From: Verrucomicrobiota bacterium
Lineage (GTDB): Bacteria > Verrucomicrobiota > Verrucomicrobiia > Limisphaerales > Pedosphaeraceae
NCBI GenBank assembly: GCA_021325145.1
Contig: JAJPHR010000056.1
Span: 183,144 to 247,143, forward strand
Length of the DNA: 64,000 bases
Direction: 5' to 3'
The notes under the pieces were generated by a model that saw nothing but the letters and a program-made list of their open reading frames with translations, did no database searches and was not told the origin of the DNA. Shown in pieces: positions 1-9,289 of the stretch. The position numbers and the translations under genes are program-made. How positions within the stretch are numbered: the stretch's first letter is position 1; each line of letters opens with the position of its first letter.

Positions 1-2
1 TT

Positions 3-3000
3 GTGGCGCAGCAGCTTTACAATATCGAACTGGATTACTTTTACAAAAGCGATAGCGGCTCTCAGGTATCCCTGTCTTGGAGCAGCGCTTTCGTCCCGCA
101 ATCCCTGATTCCGCAGGCGCAGCTCTATTCTTACACCAACCCGCCGCCGACAATCGTTATTTCCAGTCCGGCCAGCGGCTCGGTCTATACCGCCTCCGCG
201 AGTGTCAGCATTGGGGCAATGGCCGACGCTCCTTACAATCCCATCAACTCGGTCGCTTTCTACGCTAATGGAAACTGGCTCGGCACTTTGAACTCCAGCC
301 CAAATGCGCCACTTTATACCCTGACCACAACGGGCTTTAACCAAAACCTTGGCGGCGAAAGCTTGAACTCTGCCGAGGTTAGCGCGACTCCGCTCGGGGA
401 CGCCAATCTTACTACCACCACTGTGCAGGCGGCGGCAACGGATTGGACTGCTGCCATCTGGAAGACCAACGGAGTCGGCACCGCGGTCTCACCCGTTGCT
501 GGAAACAACTATGCCGCGATAACCGACGGCACTGCGATTGGAAATAGCCTCAATAATACGCGCGTTCGCTCCCCGGCCACCGCGGGCAATTACACGTTCC
601 CAGGTGATTCGCTCACTTTGAATACGAATACGGAATTGCGGGCCAAAAATGAACCCGGAACACTCACCTTTAACGGGGTGGGAGCCAATCCGGGGTTGGT
701 TCTCAATGGCGGAATGCTCAATGGCGGCACCGACGGCCCTTTGACCATTGCGGGAACGGTTCGCGTGATCAGCCAATCGTATGACTCGATGCAAGGCGCG
801 AACGGCGGGGGCGGCGGGCTGGCGCCAAATCCCCGTCCCCTGACCATCTCCGCCAACCTGAGCGGCTCCGGCAACATTGTGGTCATGAACTGCGCCACCA
901 ATGCGCCCGAAGTCATCTCCGGCGTCTCGAACACGTTTTCCGGCCAATGGATAGTACAGGCCGGGTGGCTGCAAGGCGCAACCCCTGGTTCCCTTGGCAC
1001 TAATGGCATTACGGTTGACCCGCTTTACCTCGGGTTTTTGCCGACGATGCCTGGCGCAAGCTCTCCAGCCGGCCCGGCGGCCCTTGAAGTCAATTATGAC
1101 CTGAATAGCTCCGGCACGTTGACTCTGGTCAACGGCGGCTTGATGAGTCTTCATCAAAACTGCACGTTTGCCGCAGTCGACATCGAAGGCGCCTCCCTTG
1201 GAGCCGGCACTTACTCCTACGCGCAATTGAGCGGCCGTTTCCCGAACAACTTTTTGCCGGGCGGCTCGGGATCCATCACCGTTGCTCCCCCTGCCATTTC
1301 CGGTCCCGGCCCGGTGCTGCCCCCGACCGGAGTGAGCGCCATCGCTTCCAATGCCCAAGTATACCTGTCATGGAATGCGTGCGTCGGAGCAACCAATTAC
1401 AACGTAAAACGCTCCACTGCCAGCGGCGGTCCTTACACCACGGTGGCGAGCCTGCCGGGCACGAACTACACCGACAGCGGGTTGGCAAATGGCACGACCT
1501 ATTATTACGTCGTTACCGCTGTTTCTCCGCCCGGCTACATTTTAACCGCCGTTGCCACTGATGCCAGCGGATTAAGCACCACGGCCGCGCCCGTGTTTAT
1601 CAACGTCAATTCGGGAAGCGGACTCGCCTACGGTCTGGCGACCAATGGTGTGATCGGCCCTTTCCTGAACACGAACATGCCAGGCGTCATTCCCGCCATT
1701 TTGCCGGGCAATCTTCCGCTATTGCTTTCGCAGTCGGGCGCGTACATCAACACGCCCACGCGTACGCCCGTGAGCGGTCTGATTTCATACGCTCCCAACA
1801 CGCCGCTCTGGTCGGATGGCGCGGTCAAGAGCCGTTACATGGCGGTGCCGAACAATGGCGGCCTGATCACCCCGGACGAACAGATCGCCTTTCAGCCGAC
1901 GAACTCGTGGAACTTCCCAGCCGGCACGGTCTTCGTCAAAAACTTTGACCTGGTGGTAAACGAGACGAACGCCAGCGTGCCATTGCGACGATTGGAAACG
2001 CGCTTGCTGGTGCGCGACGTCAACGGCGGGGTTTACGGCGTCACTTACAAATGGCGGCCTGATAACAGCGACGCCGATTTACTGGCCACGAGTTTGAATG
2101 AGGACATTCTCATCACCAATACCACCGGGATTCGCACCCAGACCTGGTATTATCCCAGCCCGGCGGATTGCCTGACCTGTCATACGCCCGTCGCCAATTA
2201 TGTCCTGGGTGTTAATACCCGCCAGCTCAACGGAAACCTGACCTATCCCGGAGGGGCGACGGATAACCAACTCCGCGCGTTGAACCGGCTGGGTATGTTT
2301 TATCCCGCCATCAACGAATCAGGCATTACGAATTTCGCGCAGCTCTCGCCGCTCACCAATTCCAGCGCTCCCTTCGAGCAGCGAGCCCGTTCCTATTTGG
2401 ACGCCAACTGCGCACAGTGCCACCAGCCTGGCGGCACGGGCATCACGTTCGACGCGCGCTACGACACGCCGCTGGACCTCCAATACATAGTCAACGTCCC
2501 GGCGCAATTCTCCCTTGGCTACGACCACGCCTGCGTCGTGAAGGCGCAGGACGTCTGGCGCTCGATGATTTATCAGCGCATGAATACGCTCAACCACAGC
2601 ATCCAAATGCCGCCATTGGCGAGAAATTCAATTGATACAAACGCCGTCTCGGTCATGGCCGGTTGGGTCGACAGCCTGCCGGGCATGCCCGCGCTGCCGC
2701 CGCCCATCATCATGCCCAATGGCGGCGCATTTGATCAAATGGTCGCCGTGACCATTCAGGCGTCCGACACCAACGTCGCGGTCCACTACACCCTCGACGG
2801 CAGCCTTCCCACCGCCAGCTCGCCCGTTTATTCGACGCCGTTGCTGGTATCCAATACCCTGACGCTTTCAGCCAATGAATTTGAAACCAACTTCAACAAC
2901 AGTGTCGCCGCGAGCGCGTTATTCCTTTTCCAGCCGTTGTCATTGACTTCAGTGAATTTTGGCGTCAAACAGGCCTTCCAGGCGCAATTGTCCGGCACGA

Positions 3001-3152
3001 TCGCTGGCGATAGCTACGTATTGCAAGCCACGACGAACTTTATCAACTGGACGCCGCTCACTACGAACTTCGCCGCCAGCAACACGATCAACCTGGTGGA
3101 CCCTGGCGCGAGCAATTATCCGGTCCGCTTTTACCGCGTGCTGCGCCAATAA
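3..3152 (+). CDS. Exported SO2930-type diheme cytochrome-like protein, 5' partial
   Basis: The frame is open to the left edge and the first residues look like the tail of a PA14 domain, so the true start lies outside the window. Order seen: PA14 tail (to about 45), first half of an Ig-like Big domain (46-110), an autotransporter-strand-like glycine/asparagine-rich region (110-430), an FN3 domain (about 437-508), second half of the Big domain (511-535), then a region with two haem-binding motifs, CLTCH at 723-727 and CAQCH at 803-807, a chitobiase/hexosaminidase C-terminal-like domain (900-960) and a C-terminal module ending in FYRVLRQ. The CxxCH part resembles the SO2930 family of diheme c-type cytochromes. 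It should be exported and bind haem c outside the cytoplasm; its electron partner is not visible. Confidence 0.75.
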   Translation: MAQQLYNIELDYFYKSDSGSQVSLSWSSAFVPQSLIPQAQLYSYTNPPPTIVISSPASGSVYTASASVSIGAMADAPYNPINSVAFYANGNWLGTLNSSPNAPLYTLTTTGFNQNLGGESLNSAEVSATPLGDANLTTTTVQAAATDWTAAIWKTNGVGTAVSPVAGNNYAAITDGTAIGNSLNNTRVRSPATAGNYTFPGDSLTLNTNTELRAKNEPGTLTFNGVGANPGLVLNGGMLNGGTDGPLTIAGTVRVISQSYDSMQGANGGGGGLAPNPRPLTISANLSGSGNIVVMNCATNAPEVISGVSNTFSGQWIVQAGWLQGATPGSLGTNGITVDPLYLGFLPTMPGASSPAGPAALEVNYDLNSSGTLTLVNGGLMSLHQNCTFAAVDIEGASLGAGTYSYAQLSGRFPNNFLPGGSGSITVAPPAISGPGPVLPPTGVSAIASNAQVYLSWNACVGATNYNVKRSTASGGPYTTVASLPGTNYTDSGLANGTTYYYVVTAVSPPGYILTAVATDASGLSTTAAPVFINVNSGSGLAYGLATNGVIGPFLNTNMPGVIPAILPGNLPLLLSQSGAYINTPTRTPVSGLISYAPNTPLWSDGAVKSRYMAVPNNGGLITPDEQIAFQPTNSWNFPAGTVFVKNFDLVVNETNASVPLRRLETRLLVRDVNGGVYGVTYKWRPDNSDADLLATSLNEDILITNTTGIRTQTWYYPSPADCLTCHTPVANYVLGVNTRQLNGNLTYPGGATDNQLRALNRLGMFYPAINESGITNFAQLSPLTNSSAPFEQRARSYLDANCAQCHQPGGTGITFDARYDTPLDLQYIVNVPAQFSLGYDHACVVKAQDVWRSMIYQRMNTLNHSIQMPPLARNSIDTNAVSVMAGWVDSLPGMPALPPPIIMPNGGAFDQMVAVTIQASDTNVAVHYTLDGSLPTASSPVYSTPLLVSNTLTLSANEFETNFNNSVAASALFLFQPLSLTSVNFGVKQAFQAQLSGTIAGDSYVLQATTNFINWTPLTTNFAASNTINLVDPGASNYPVRFYRVLRQ

Positions 3153-3329
3153 GTACCTGACCATCACCGCCTCGGTCGCTTTAAAGCGATTATTCCAGAA
3201 GAGGAAGGCCGTGCCTCCGGCCGGCTGGTGTTTGCGCCTGCTCCGTCCCCTTAAGACTGGACTCCGTACTGGCCGCTCTTGACCTGCCGCCGGTCCGCTG
3301 GCTAAATCATCCCGCAACCAATCACCACC

Positions 3330-3998
3330 ATGAAGAAATCCATATTACCAGGACTTTTCGCTCTTGTCTTATCTGGCGCAACCATGCTCGCCCAGACTGA
3401 TCCCGGCCAACCGCTCCCTGAAAAGCCGGATGCGCAGGGGTGGGTCAAACTTTTTGATGGCAAGACACTCAGTGGCTTTACCGCGCCGGATCCCGGGCGC
3501 TGGGAAATGAAGGATGGCGTGCTTACCGGCCAAGGGCCAAGGAGCCACTTGTTCAGCCCGTTTGTCTATACGAATCTTGAGTTCAAGTCCGAAGTAAAAC
3601 TCAATCACAGCGGCAACAGCGGCATGTACTTTCGCGCCGCTCTCGGCAAGGACTGGCCAAAAGGTTACGAGGCCCAGGTGGAAAACACCAGTCCCGACCC
3701 GCAACGGACGGGCAGCTTGTATAACTTCCATAAGGTGGGCGAACAACTCGTCCCGGATGACACCTGGTGGACACAGCACGTGATTGCGATCGGCAATCAC
3801 ATTATTATCAAGGTCAACGACAAGATTGTGACCGATTTCGTTGATGAGAAGAACACTTACGTGTCGGGTCACCTGGCCTTCCAGCAGCACAACGACGGCA
3901 GCGTGGTTGAGTTCCGCAACCCAATGGTCAAACGGCTGCCGAATGATGAGCAAGCCGCCTGGGCCGAAGCGAAGAAGGACATGCCTGGCTTGAAATAA
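3330..3998 (+). CDS. DUF1080 (3-keto-disaccharide hydrolase-like) exported protein
   Basis: 222 residues with a signal peptide of about 21 residues (MKKSILPGLFALVLSG then an AQ cut region). The body shows the DUF1080 landmarks: GWVKLFDGKTLSGF near 37-50, a W-x-x-K/DGVLTGQ turn, and NSGMYFRA near 98-105, a concanavalin-like beta-sandwich. The family is very common in Verrucomicrobia and Planctomycetes and some members hydrolyse 3-keto-glycosides. It stands alone, 177 bases after the cytochrome-like gene and convergent with glutaredoxin. The substrate cannot be told from sequence. Confidence 0.85.
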   Translation: MKKSILPGLFALVLSGATMLAQTDPGQPLPEKPDAQGWVKLFDGKTLSGFTAPDPGRWEMKDGVLTGQGPRSHLFSPFVYTNLEFKSEVKLNHSGNSGMYFRAALGKDWPKGYEAQVENTSPDPQRTGSLYNFHKVGEQLVPDDTWWTQHVIAIGNHIIIKVNDKIVTDFVDEKNTYVSGHLAFQQHNDGSVVEFRNPMVKRLPNDEQAAWAEAKKDMPGLK

Positions 3999-4004
3999 GC
4001 AAAA

Positions 4005-4027
4005 ACGCGAAGGATTCACCTTCGCGT
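4005..4027 (-). terminator. Rho-independent terminator of the glutaredoxin gene
   Basis: A perfect 9-bp stem ACGCGAAGG/CCTTCGCGT with a 5-base loop lies between two convergent genes. Read on the minus strand it is followed by five T residues, so it ends glutaredoxin transcription; in the plus direction it has no T tract. Confidence 0.75.
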
Positions 4028-4054
4028 TCGGAGGTCAAATTCTCGCGCCTTGGT

Positions 4055-4393
4055 TTAGCGCTTGAACTGCATCGGTGAGGCCTGGGGCATTTCGTGGGCG
4101 CAAGGCTGGTTGGTCGGCGCGTCAGCCGGGCGTTCGTTCCGGCTGATCAGGTTATTGGCGAGCATGTATGCTTCGACTTCCTCGCCGCTGATGTCCGGCA
4201 GCATGTGGCCGTTGATTTCCACGCAAGGGCTGAGCATCTGGCCGCTCTTTTCAATCATCTCCTGCCGTTGCAGAGGATCGTTGATAATGTCGCGATCTTC
4301 AAACGGCAGATCGTACTTGCGCATGATGGCCCGCACGCCCTGGCTCCAGCCGCAACTCGGTTTCAAATAGGCGATAATCTTTGGTTTGTTCAT
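4055..4393 (-). CDS. Monothiol glutaredoxin-like protein
   Basis: 112 residues with a thioredoxin fold pattern. The active site is CGWS at 14-17, so only the first cysteine of the usual CxxC is present, as in monothiol (CGFS-type) glutaredoxins. The conserved proline loop appears as LSPCVEI near 54-60 and the GxxD-type helix start as LPDISGEEV. Such proteins act in disulfide reduction or Fe-S cluster handling with glutathione or a related thiol. A C-terminal tail of about 25 residues lies outside the domain. It is a single gene with its own terminator. Confidence 0.85.
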   Translation of the reverse strand: MNKPKIIAYLKPSCGWSQGVRAIMRKYDLPFEDRDIINDPLQRQEMIEKSGQMLSPCVEINGHMLPDISGEEVEAYMLANNLISRNERPADAPTNQPCAHEMPQASPMQFKR

Positions 4394-4564
4394 AATTTAA
4401 AGTCACCACTAAATTGCCATAGCTCCCAGTTTTGGCAACCTCTCATTTGGCCTTCGAAGAATATCGAACTCGCGGTTTCCTGTTGCAGATTCCGACCGGT
4501 AATCTGATAACGTGTCCCTGTGCAATTCCTTCGAGGTCCGAAAACCGTTGCGGCCGCCGCGCCA

Positions 4565-5683
4565 ATGCGGGTCCTGATCGTGCCGGACAAATTCAAGGGC
4601 ACCCTCACCGCCACTGCCGCCGCCAAGGTCATCGCCAAGGGCTGGCGCCAGATCCGGCCGCAGGACAAAGTGGAACTGCTCCCCATGAGCGACGGCGGCG
4701 ATGGATTCGGCGAAGTGCTCAGCGCTCAAGTCCACGCTCAAGCGATTCGGCTTCAAACGGTGGATGCTGCCCGCCGGCGTTGCCGGGCTTTATGGTGGTG
4801 GGAACCGAAGAGCAAAACCGCGATCATCGAGTCCGCGAACATTATCGGTCTTGCCCAATTGCCACCGGGCAAGTTCCATCCGTTCGAACTGGATACGTCC
4901 GGTCTGGGAGCGGTTATTCGTGCTGCGGCAAACAAAGGCGCGCGACATTGTCTCGTGGGCATCGGCGGCAGCGCGACCAACGACGCCGGGTTTGGCTTGG
5001 TGCGCTCGCTGGGCTGGGGATTCGCGAACCGCTCCGGCCAGGCCATTACCCAATGGACACAACTCCACACGCTGGCCAACTTGCATCCGCCGGAATCGAC
5101 GCCGCTTTCTCCGTCTTTGATCGTCGCCATGGACGTCCAGAATCCTCTGTTGGGCGCGCAGGGTTGCACGCGAGTTTACGGCCCCCAAAAGGGGCTTCGT
5201 CCAGGGGACTTTGCTCTCGCTGAGCGCTGCCTGCGCCGCTTGGCGCGCGTCACCGAACGCCATTTCGGAGTCGATTATGCGCAGCAACCCGGCGCGGGGG
5301 CCGCAGGTGGTTTGGGCTTCGGGTTCAGTTGTTTTTTGGGCGCACGATTGGAATCCGGGTTCGAGGTGTTCGCGCGTTACTCGGGTCTGGTAAAACGGAT
5401 CGACAAGGCTGACGTGGTTCTCACCGGCGAAGGCGCGATTGACCGCCAAACCCTGATGGGCAAAGGCGTGGGACAAATTGGTCAGTGGTGTCGCAAGCGA
5501 AAAATTCCCTGCCTTGCTTTCGCTGGAACCGTGCTGGCCAATGAAACCAAAGTTTGTTTCACGTCTGCCCGGAGTCTGACGGAACTGACGACGTTGAGAG
5601 AGGCCAAGGCGCGAGCCGCCTTTTGGCTGGAGAGATTGGCGATCCAAGTGGCAAGGGAATGGCAGCCGATGCGAAAGCGTTGA
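4565..5683 (+). CDS. glxK: Glycerate 2-kinase (GlxK/GarK family)
   Basis: About 372 residues from the chosen ATG, which opens with MRVLIVPDKFKGTLTA, the standard start of this family; an upstream in-frame ATG at 4520 adds 15 unlike residues. Other landmarks are LPMSDGGDGFGEVL, ALWWWEPKSKTAIIESAN, CLVGIGGSATNDAG and VLTGEGAIDRQTLMGKG near the C-terminus. The enzyme phosphorylates D-glycerate with ATP to 2-phosphoglycerate, feeding lower glycolysis from glyoxylate or sugar-acid breakdown. No other glycerate gene is nearby. A long inverted repeat begins 8 bases after the stop. Confidence 0.92.
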   Translation: MRVLIVPDKFKGTLTATAAAKVIAKGWRQIRPQDKVELLPMSDGGDGFGEVLSAQVHAQAIRLQTVDAARRRCRALWWWEPKSKTAIIESANIIGLAQLPPGKFHPFELDTSGLGAVIRAAANKGARHCLVGIGGSATNDAGFGLVRSLGWGFANRSGQAITQWTQLHTLANLHPPESTPLSPSLIVAMDVQNPLLGAQGCTRVYGPQKGLRPGDFALAERCLRRLARVTERHFGVDYAQQPGAGAAGGLGFGFSCFLGARLESGFEVFARYSGLVKRIDKADVVLTGEGAIDRQTLMGKGVGQIGQWCRKRKIPCLAFAGTVLANETKVCFTSARSLTELTTLREAKARAAFWLERLAIQVAREWQPMRKR

Positions 5684-5691
5684 ATCCGAAA

Positions 5692-5758
5692 GTCCGCCAG
5701 GTCCTGGAGTGCGGTGTCACCGCTTCGCTTTGCCACAGCACTCCAGGACCTGGCGGAC
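5692..5758. repeat. Long perfect inverted repeat, 21-bp arms
   Basis: The arm from 5692 to 5712 (GTCCGCCAGGTCCTGGAGTG plus C) is the exact reverse complement of 5738-5758, around a 25-base spacer that itself can pair GGTG with CACC. It sits between glxK and the HTH-MBL gene. It has no T tract, so it looks more like a mobile palindrome (REP/MITE type) than an ordinary terminator, although it could still stop or stabilise transcripts. Confidence 0.8.
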
Positions 5759-5812
5759 CTTCGAACGCGCTCCGTGATTGCGTTGCAGGCGTCGCAGAGG
5801 TAGCGTTTCCTT

Positions 5813-6634
5813 ATGAATCTGGAAGATCATTTGGGCGACATCATCAGAAAGGGCCGCAAGGCGGCGAACGTTTCTTCACAGCAAGCCGCAGCCGCGGCGG
5901 GATTGACGGAACCGGAATTGGCCGCGCTGGAGGAGTCAGGCAAATCGGTAAAGCGACTGAATTTTGCCGCGCTGGCTGCCTTGCTTCATTTGAACCCGGG
6001 CAAACTCGAGGGAATCGCGAACGGCTGGTTACCCTCAGAACCCGATCTCGGCACGTGGCGAGAACTGCGCCGCATCCAGACTGAACAAGGCGGGATGGCG
6101 GTGAATTGTTATTTAGCCTGGGACGAAGTTTCACGCGAGGCGGCGTTGTTTGACACCGGTTGGACCGCCCAGCCGGTCATCTCGCTGATCGAGGAAAACC
6201 AGCTTCAACTCCGGCATATTTTTCTGACCCACTCGCACGAAGACCACATCGCCGGACTTGCGGCGTTGCGTGAGAAGTTTCCCAAAGCCCACCTCCACAC
6301 CAACGCCAAAGGCGCGCTGCCCCAACAACGGATCCGGGCAAACGATTTTATCCATCTCGGCAGTTTGCGCATCACCAACCGCGAAACACCCGGCCATGCC
6401 GAGGACGGGATAACTTACATTATCGGCACATGGGCGGATGATGCGCCCCATGTGGCCATCGTGGGTGACACGATTTTCGCCGGCTCGATGGGCACCGGCA
6501 ATCAATCCTGGGACTTGGCGAAACAAAAGATTCGCGAACAAATCCTTTCCCTGCCGCCGCCAACACTGATTTGCGCCGGTCACGGCCCATTCACGACCGT
6601 CGCCGAAGAGAAAGCGCACAATCCCTTTTTCTAA
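5813..6634 (+). CDS. HTH (XRE-like) domain fused to metallo-beta-lactamase-fold hydrolase
   Basis: 273 residues. Residues 1-65 look like an XRE-type helix-turn-helix (LGDIIRKGRKAANVSSQQAA, then GLTEPELAALEESGK), with weak conservation. Residues about 75-265 are a metallo-beta-lactamase-fold hydrolase: the zinc motif THSHEDH at 139-145, a later GHAEDG, the IVGDTIFAGSMG strand and the final CAGHGPFTTV. The enzyme part resembles glyoxalase II-like or rhodanese-linked MBL hydrolases. The N-terminal DNA-binding-like unit is unusual for this enzyme class. It ends one base from the convergent OPT transporter gene. Confidence 0.8.
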   Translation: MNLEDHLGDIIRKGRKAANVSSQQAAAAAGLTEPELAALEESGKSVKRLNFAALAALLHLNPGKLEGIANGWLPSEPDLGTWRELRRIQTEQGGMAVNCYLAWDEVSREAALFDTGWTAQPVISLIEENQLQLRHIFLTHSHEDHIAGLAALREKFPKAHLHTNAKGALPQQRIRANDFIHLGSLRITNRETPGHAEDGITYIIGTWADDAPHVAIVGDTIFAGSMGTGNQSWDLAKQKIREQILSLPPPTLICAGHGPFTTVAEEKAHNPFF

Positions 6635-6635
6635 A

Positions 6636-8951
6636 TCAGGTCGCGCGAGCTTTCTTCGCCAACAAGACCTCCCGTCCGACCAAATAAAGAAAGAGCGTCA
6701 GCGCGGCGAAAGGAATTAACGCCAGCCAATCAGAATTTGGCCCGGCATAGAAAGGATTCTTCGCTTCCGCCCATGACGTGGTTGCCGTATCTACTTTCGT
6801 GAGTACGCCCACCAGCAAGGCGATCAGGATGCCGGCTATCGCCCCGCCTGCGATATAGCCGCTGGCCAGCAGCACGCCCGCGCTTTTGTCGCTTTCGGCG
6901 GCAAGTTGCGCCTCATCCAGATTGTGTTCGCTCAACCGCATGCGCATCCGGCGGTCAACCAGCCATCGTACCAGCCCGCCAACGAATACCGGCAGCGACG
7001 AGGAAATCGGCAAATAGACGCCGACCGCAAAAGCCAGTGACGGTATGCCTGACATCTCCAGCACGATCGAAATCATCACTCCGAACAGCACTAATGCCCA
7101 CGGCAGTTTGGCATCCAAAATTCCCTTGATAATGTAGGACATCAACACCGCTTTGGGCGCCTGGAATTTTAGTGCGTCTGTCCCATCGGGCCGCTTTTTG
7201 AATGAACCATTTATGCCGGGATCAACGAAGTACACTGCCTCACCCTGTTCGTTAACGAGGTATCTGCCCGCGCGGCCGCCGATGTCGTCTGTCTTCTGCC
7301 AGACACGATACGTCAGAGGATCACTTTCAGCCTGGGGGCCGCTGATTTTCTCCGGCGCGCCCAGCTTTGCGTCCGCTGGGGCGTGCAATCCCGGGGCCAC
7401 TTGTTTTGCCGGGACGTACACCGTTCCGGACGCGTTGACACTCAAAAGGATTGGCCCCAGCGCCAGCGCCGATGCTGTCGCGCCAATCAAAATTGCGATC
7501 TGCTGATACTTCGGAGTCGAACCCAGCAGATAGCCAGTCTTGAGATCCTGCGACGTCGAGCCGCCGTTGGAAGCCGCGATGCAAACGATGCCGCCGACTG
7601 ACAATGCCGTGACGTAATAGCCGCCTCCGGTCCATCCCACGATCACGAAAATTAGACACGTCAGCAGCAATGTGGCCACGGTCATGCCGGAAATCGGATT
7701 CGAAGAGGAGCCGATCTCTCCGGTCAGCCTTGATGAAACAGTGACGAAGAGGAACCCGAAAACCACTATGAGAATCGCGCCCAGGATATTCATGTGCAAC
7801 GACGGCGCGAGCAAAATGGCAAGAACGAGCGCCACGCAACCCCCCGCAACGAATTTCATTGAGAGGTCGCGGTCCGTTCGCAACACGTTCTCACGGGCGC
7901 TCATCGCGGCGGCGCTAAAATCGGCCAGGCCGGCCCGGATGCCATGCCAGATGAGCGGCGCCGAACGCAGCAGACTGATGATTCCACCTGCCGCCACGGC
8001 CCCGGCCCCGATGTAAAGGATATAGGCGCTGCGAATATCATTGGGAGCCATGTCCTTGATCGGGATCGATCCGGGCGCAAGCGCGCTCGTCATGCCTTCT
8101 CCGAAAAACTTGATGAGCGGAATCAGAATCAGATACGACAAAACGCCCCCCCCTGCCATAATCGAGGCAATTCTCGGACCAATGATGTAACCAACCCCAA
8201 GCAACTCCGGCGAAATCTCCGCCGCGATTGAACCCGCCTTCAGCGGCGCGCCAAAAATCTTTTCCGGCGTGTCCTTCCATAGCTTCAACGCGGACATTGC
8301 CGTTTTGTACAGGAGCCCGATGCCGAAGCCAGTGAAGATGGCTAATGCGCTCGGGCCGCGATCACCGTGCATGCGATCTCTCGCGCTGGCCTCTTTTTTT
8401 GCGGCGTCCGAGGACAGCGCGCGTGACTCTTCATCCGCGCCTGCCTTGAGCACTTCAGCACAAGCGGTTCCTTCCGGGTATTTGAGTTCCTTGTGTTGCT
8501 GCACGATTAACGCCCGGCGCAAGGGAATCATCATCAAAATCCCAAGTAACCCGCCGAGCAGCGCTACCAGCATGACGTGCGTGAATTCCAGGTCGAAACC
8601 AAGGATCATGATCGCCGGCATTGTCACCCCAATGCCGAAAGCGATGGATTCCCCCGCCGAGCCGGCGGTCTGCACGATATTATTCTCGAGGATGGTGGCG
8701 TCCTCGCCGCCCAACTTTGACCATGCCCTAAACAATGCCAGGGAGATCACCGCCACCGGAATGGAAGCGCTGACGGTAATGCCCACCTTAAGCACCAGGT
8801 ACAGCGAAGACGCTCCGAATATTACCCCCAGGATCGTTCCCAAAATGATCGCCCGCGGTGTGCACTCGCGCATCTGGACCTCGGGCGGAATGTAGGAATG
8901 AACCGTCGAATCGACGGTGGAATTGGAAGTTGGGCGTGTTTCAGTGGCCAT
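6636..8951 (-). CDS. OPT family oligopeptide transporter
   Basis: 771 residues, almost all hydrophobic helices. The start MATETRPTSNST leads into EVQMRECTPRAIILGTILG and a first membrane segment typical of bacterial OPT transporters; NPISGMTVATLL near the middle and the repeated glycine-rich helices are family signs. Residues about 505-595 form a soluble insert (from VPAKQVAPG to KFQAPKA). The family moves small peptides or metal chelates into the cell with protons. It is a single gene, convergent with the MBL gene. Confidence 0.92.
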   Translation of the reverse strand: MATETRPTSNSTVDSTVHSYIPPEVQMRECTPRAIILGTILGVIFGASSLYLVLKVGITVSASIPVAVISLALFRAWSKLGGEDATILENNIVQTAGSAGESIAFGIGVTMPAIMILGFDLEFTHVMLVALLGGLLGILMMIPLRRALIVQQHKELKYPEGTACAEVLKAGADEESRALSSDAAKKEASARDRMHGDRGPSALAIFTGFGIGLLYKTAMSALKLWKDTPEKIFGAPLKAGSIAAEISPELLGVGYIIGPRIASIMAGGGVLSYLILIPLIKFFGEGMTSALAPGSIPIKDMAPNDIRSAYILYIGAGAVAAGGIISLLRSAPLIWHGIRAGLADFSAAAMSARENVLRTDRDLSMKFVAGGCVALVLAILLAPSLHMNILGAILIVVFGFLFVTVSSRLTGEIGSSSNPISGMTVATLLLTCLIFVIVGWTGGGYYVTALSVGGIVCIAASNGGSTSQDLKTGYLLGSTPKYQQIAILIGATASALALGPILLSVNASGTVYVPAKQVAPGLHAPADAKLGAPEKISGPQAESDPLTYRVWQKTDDIGGRAGRYLVNEQGEAVYFVDPGINGSFKKRPDGTDALKFQAPKAVLMSYIIKGILDAKLPWALVLFGVMISIVLEMSGIPSLAFAVGVYLPISSSLPVFVGGLVRWLVDRRMRMRLSEHNLDEAQLAAESDKSAGVLLASGYIAGGAIAGILIALLVGVLTKVDTATTSWAEAKNPFYAGPNSDWLALIPFAALTLFLYLVGREVLLAKKARAT

Positions 8952-9289
8952 AGCTCGCAGGTTCGCTTTTCAAACCCGCAGGCACTCTAACGTCGACTCT
9001 TGCCCTATTCAACGAGGTTTTGGGCATTAAAGAAATTCCCTAGTTAGCGGGCTTCAATGACCGGCCTCGCGGGCCAACGGGCCCGGTTCATACCAACTGG
9101 GCCAACGGCCCAGGACGTCGGCATAGAGGAATTACGAGCACCAACGGCGCGATTCACCGGCCCGGGTTGTTTGGCGTGATGCTGACAAGGGCATTTGGGC
9201 CGGGCTTTCAGCCCTCGCGGTGATTGCGATAGAAAACCTGGGCCGCTGGCCCAGGCTGGTATAAAGGCGCGCCGTTGGCGCTACGGATA
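8952..9289. repeat. Gene-free spacer filled with GC-rich hairpins
   Basis: No credible gene. The stretch from about 9055 holds several short palindromes made of the same words, such as CTGGGCCAACGGCCCAG near 9098, CCTGGGCCGCTGGCCCAGG near 9238 and CGGGCCAACGGGCCCGG near 9071, plus GGGCCGGGCTTTCAGCCC near 9198. The two CTGGGCC..GGCCCAG hairpins are flanked by ATACCA and TGGTAT, so they look like opposite copies of one element. No promoter was recognised for the divergent neighbour. Confidence 0.6.

Noticed and set aside
489..1358. Long minus-strand open frame under the diheme protein
   Set aside because: It is arginine- and glycine-rich with no domain and lies fully antisense to a well-supported gene.
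3369..4019. Minus-strand open frame antisense to the DUF1080 gene
   Set aside because: No domain or signal; explained by codon bias of the real gene on the plus strand.
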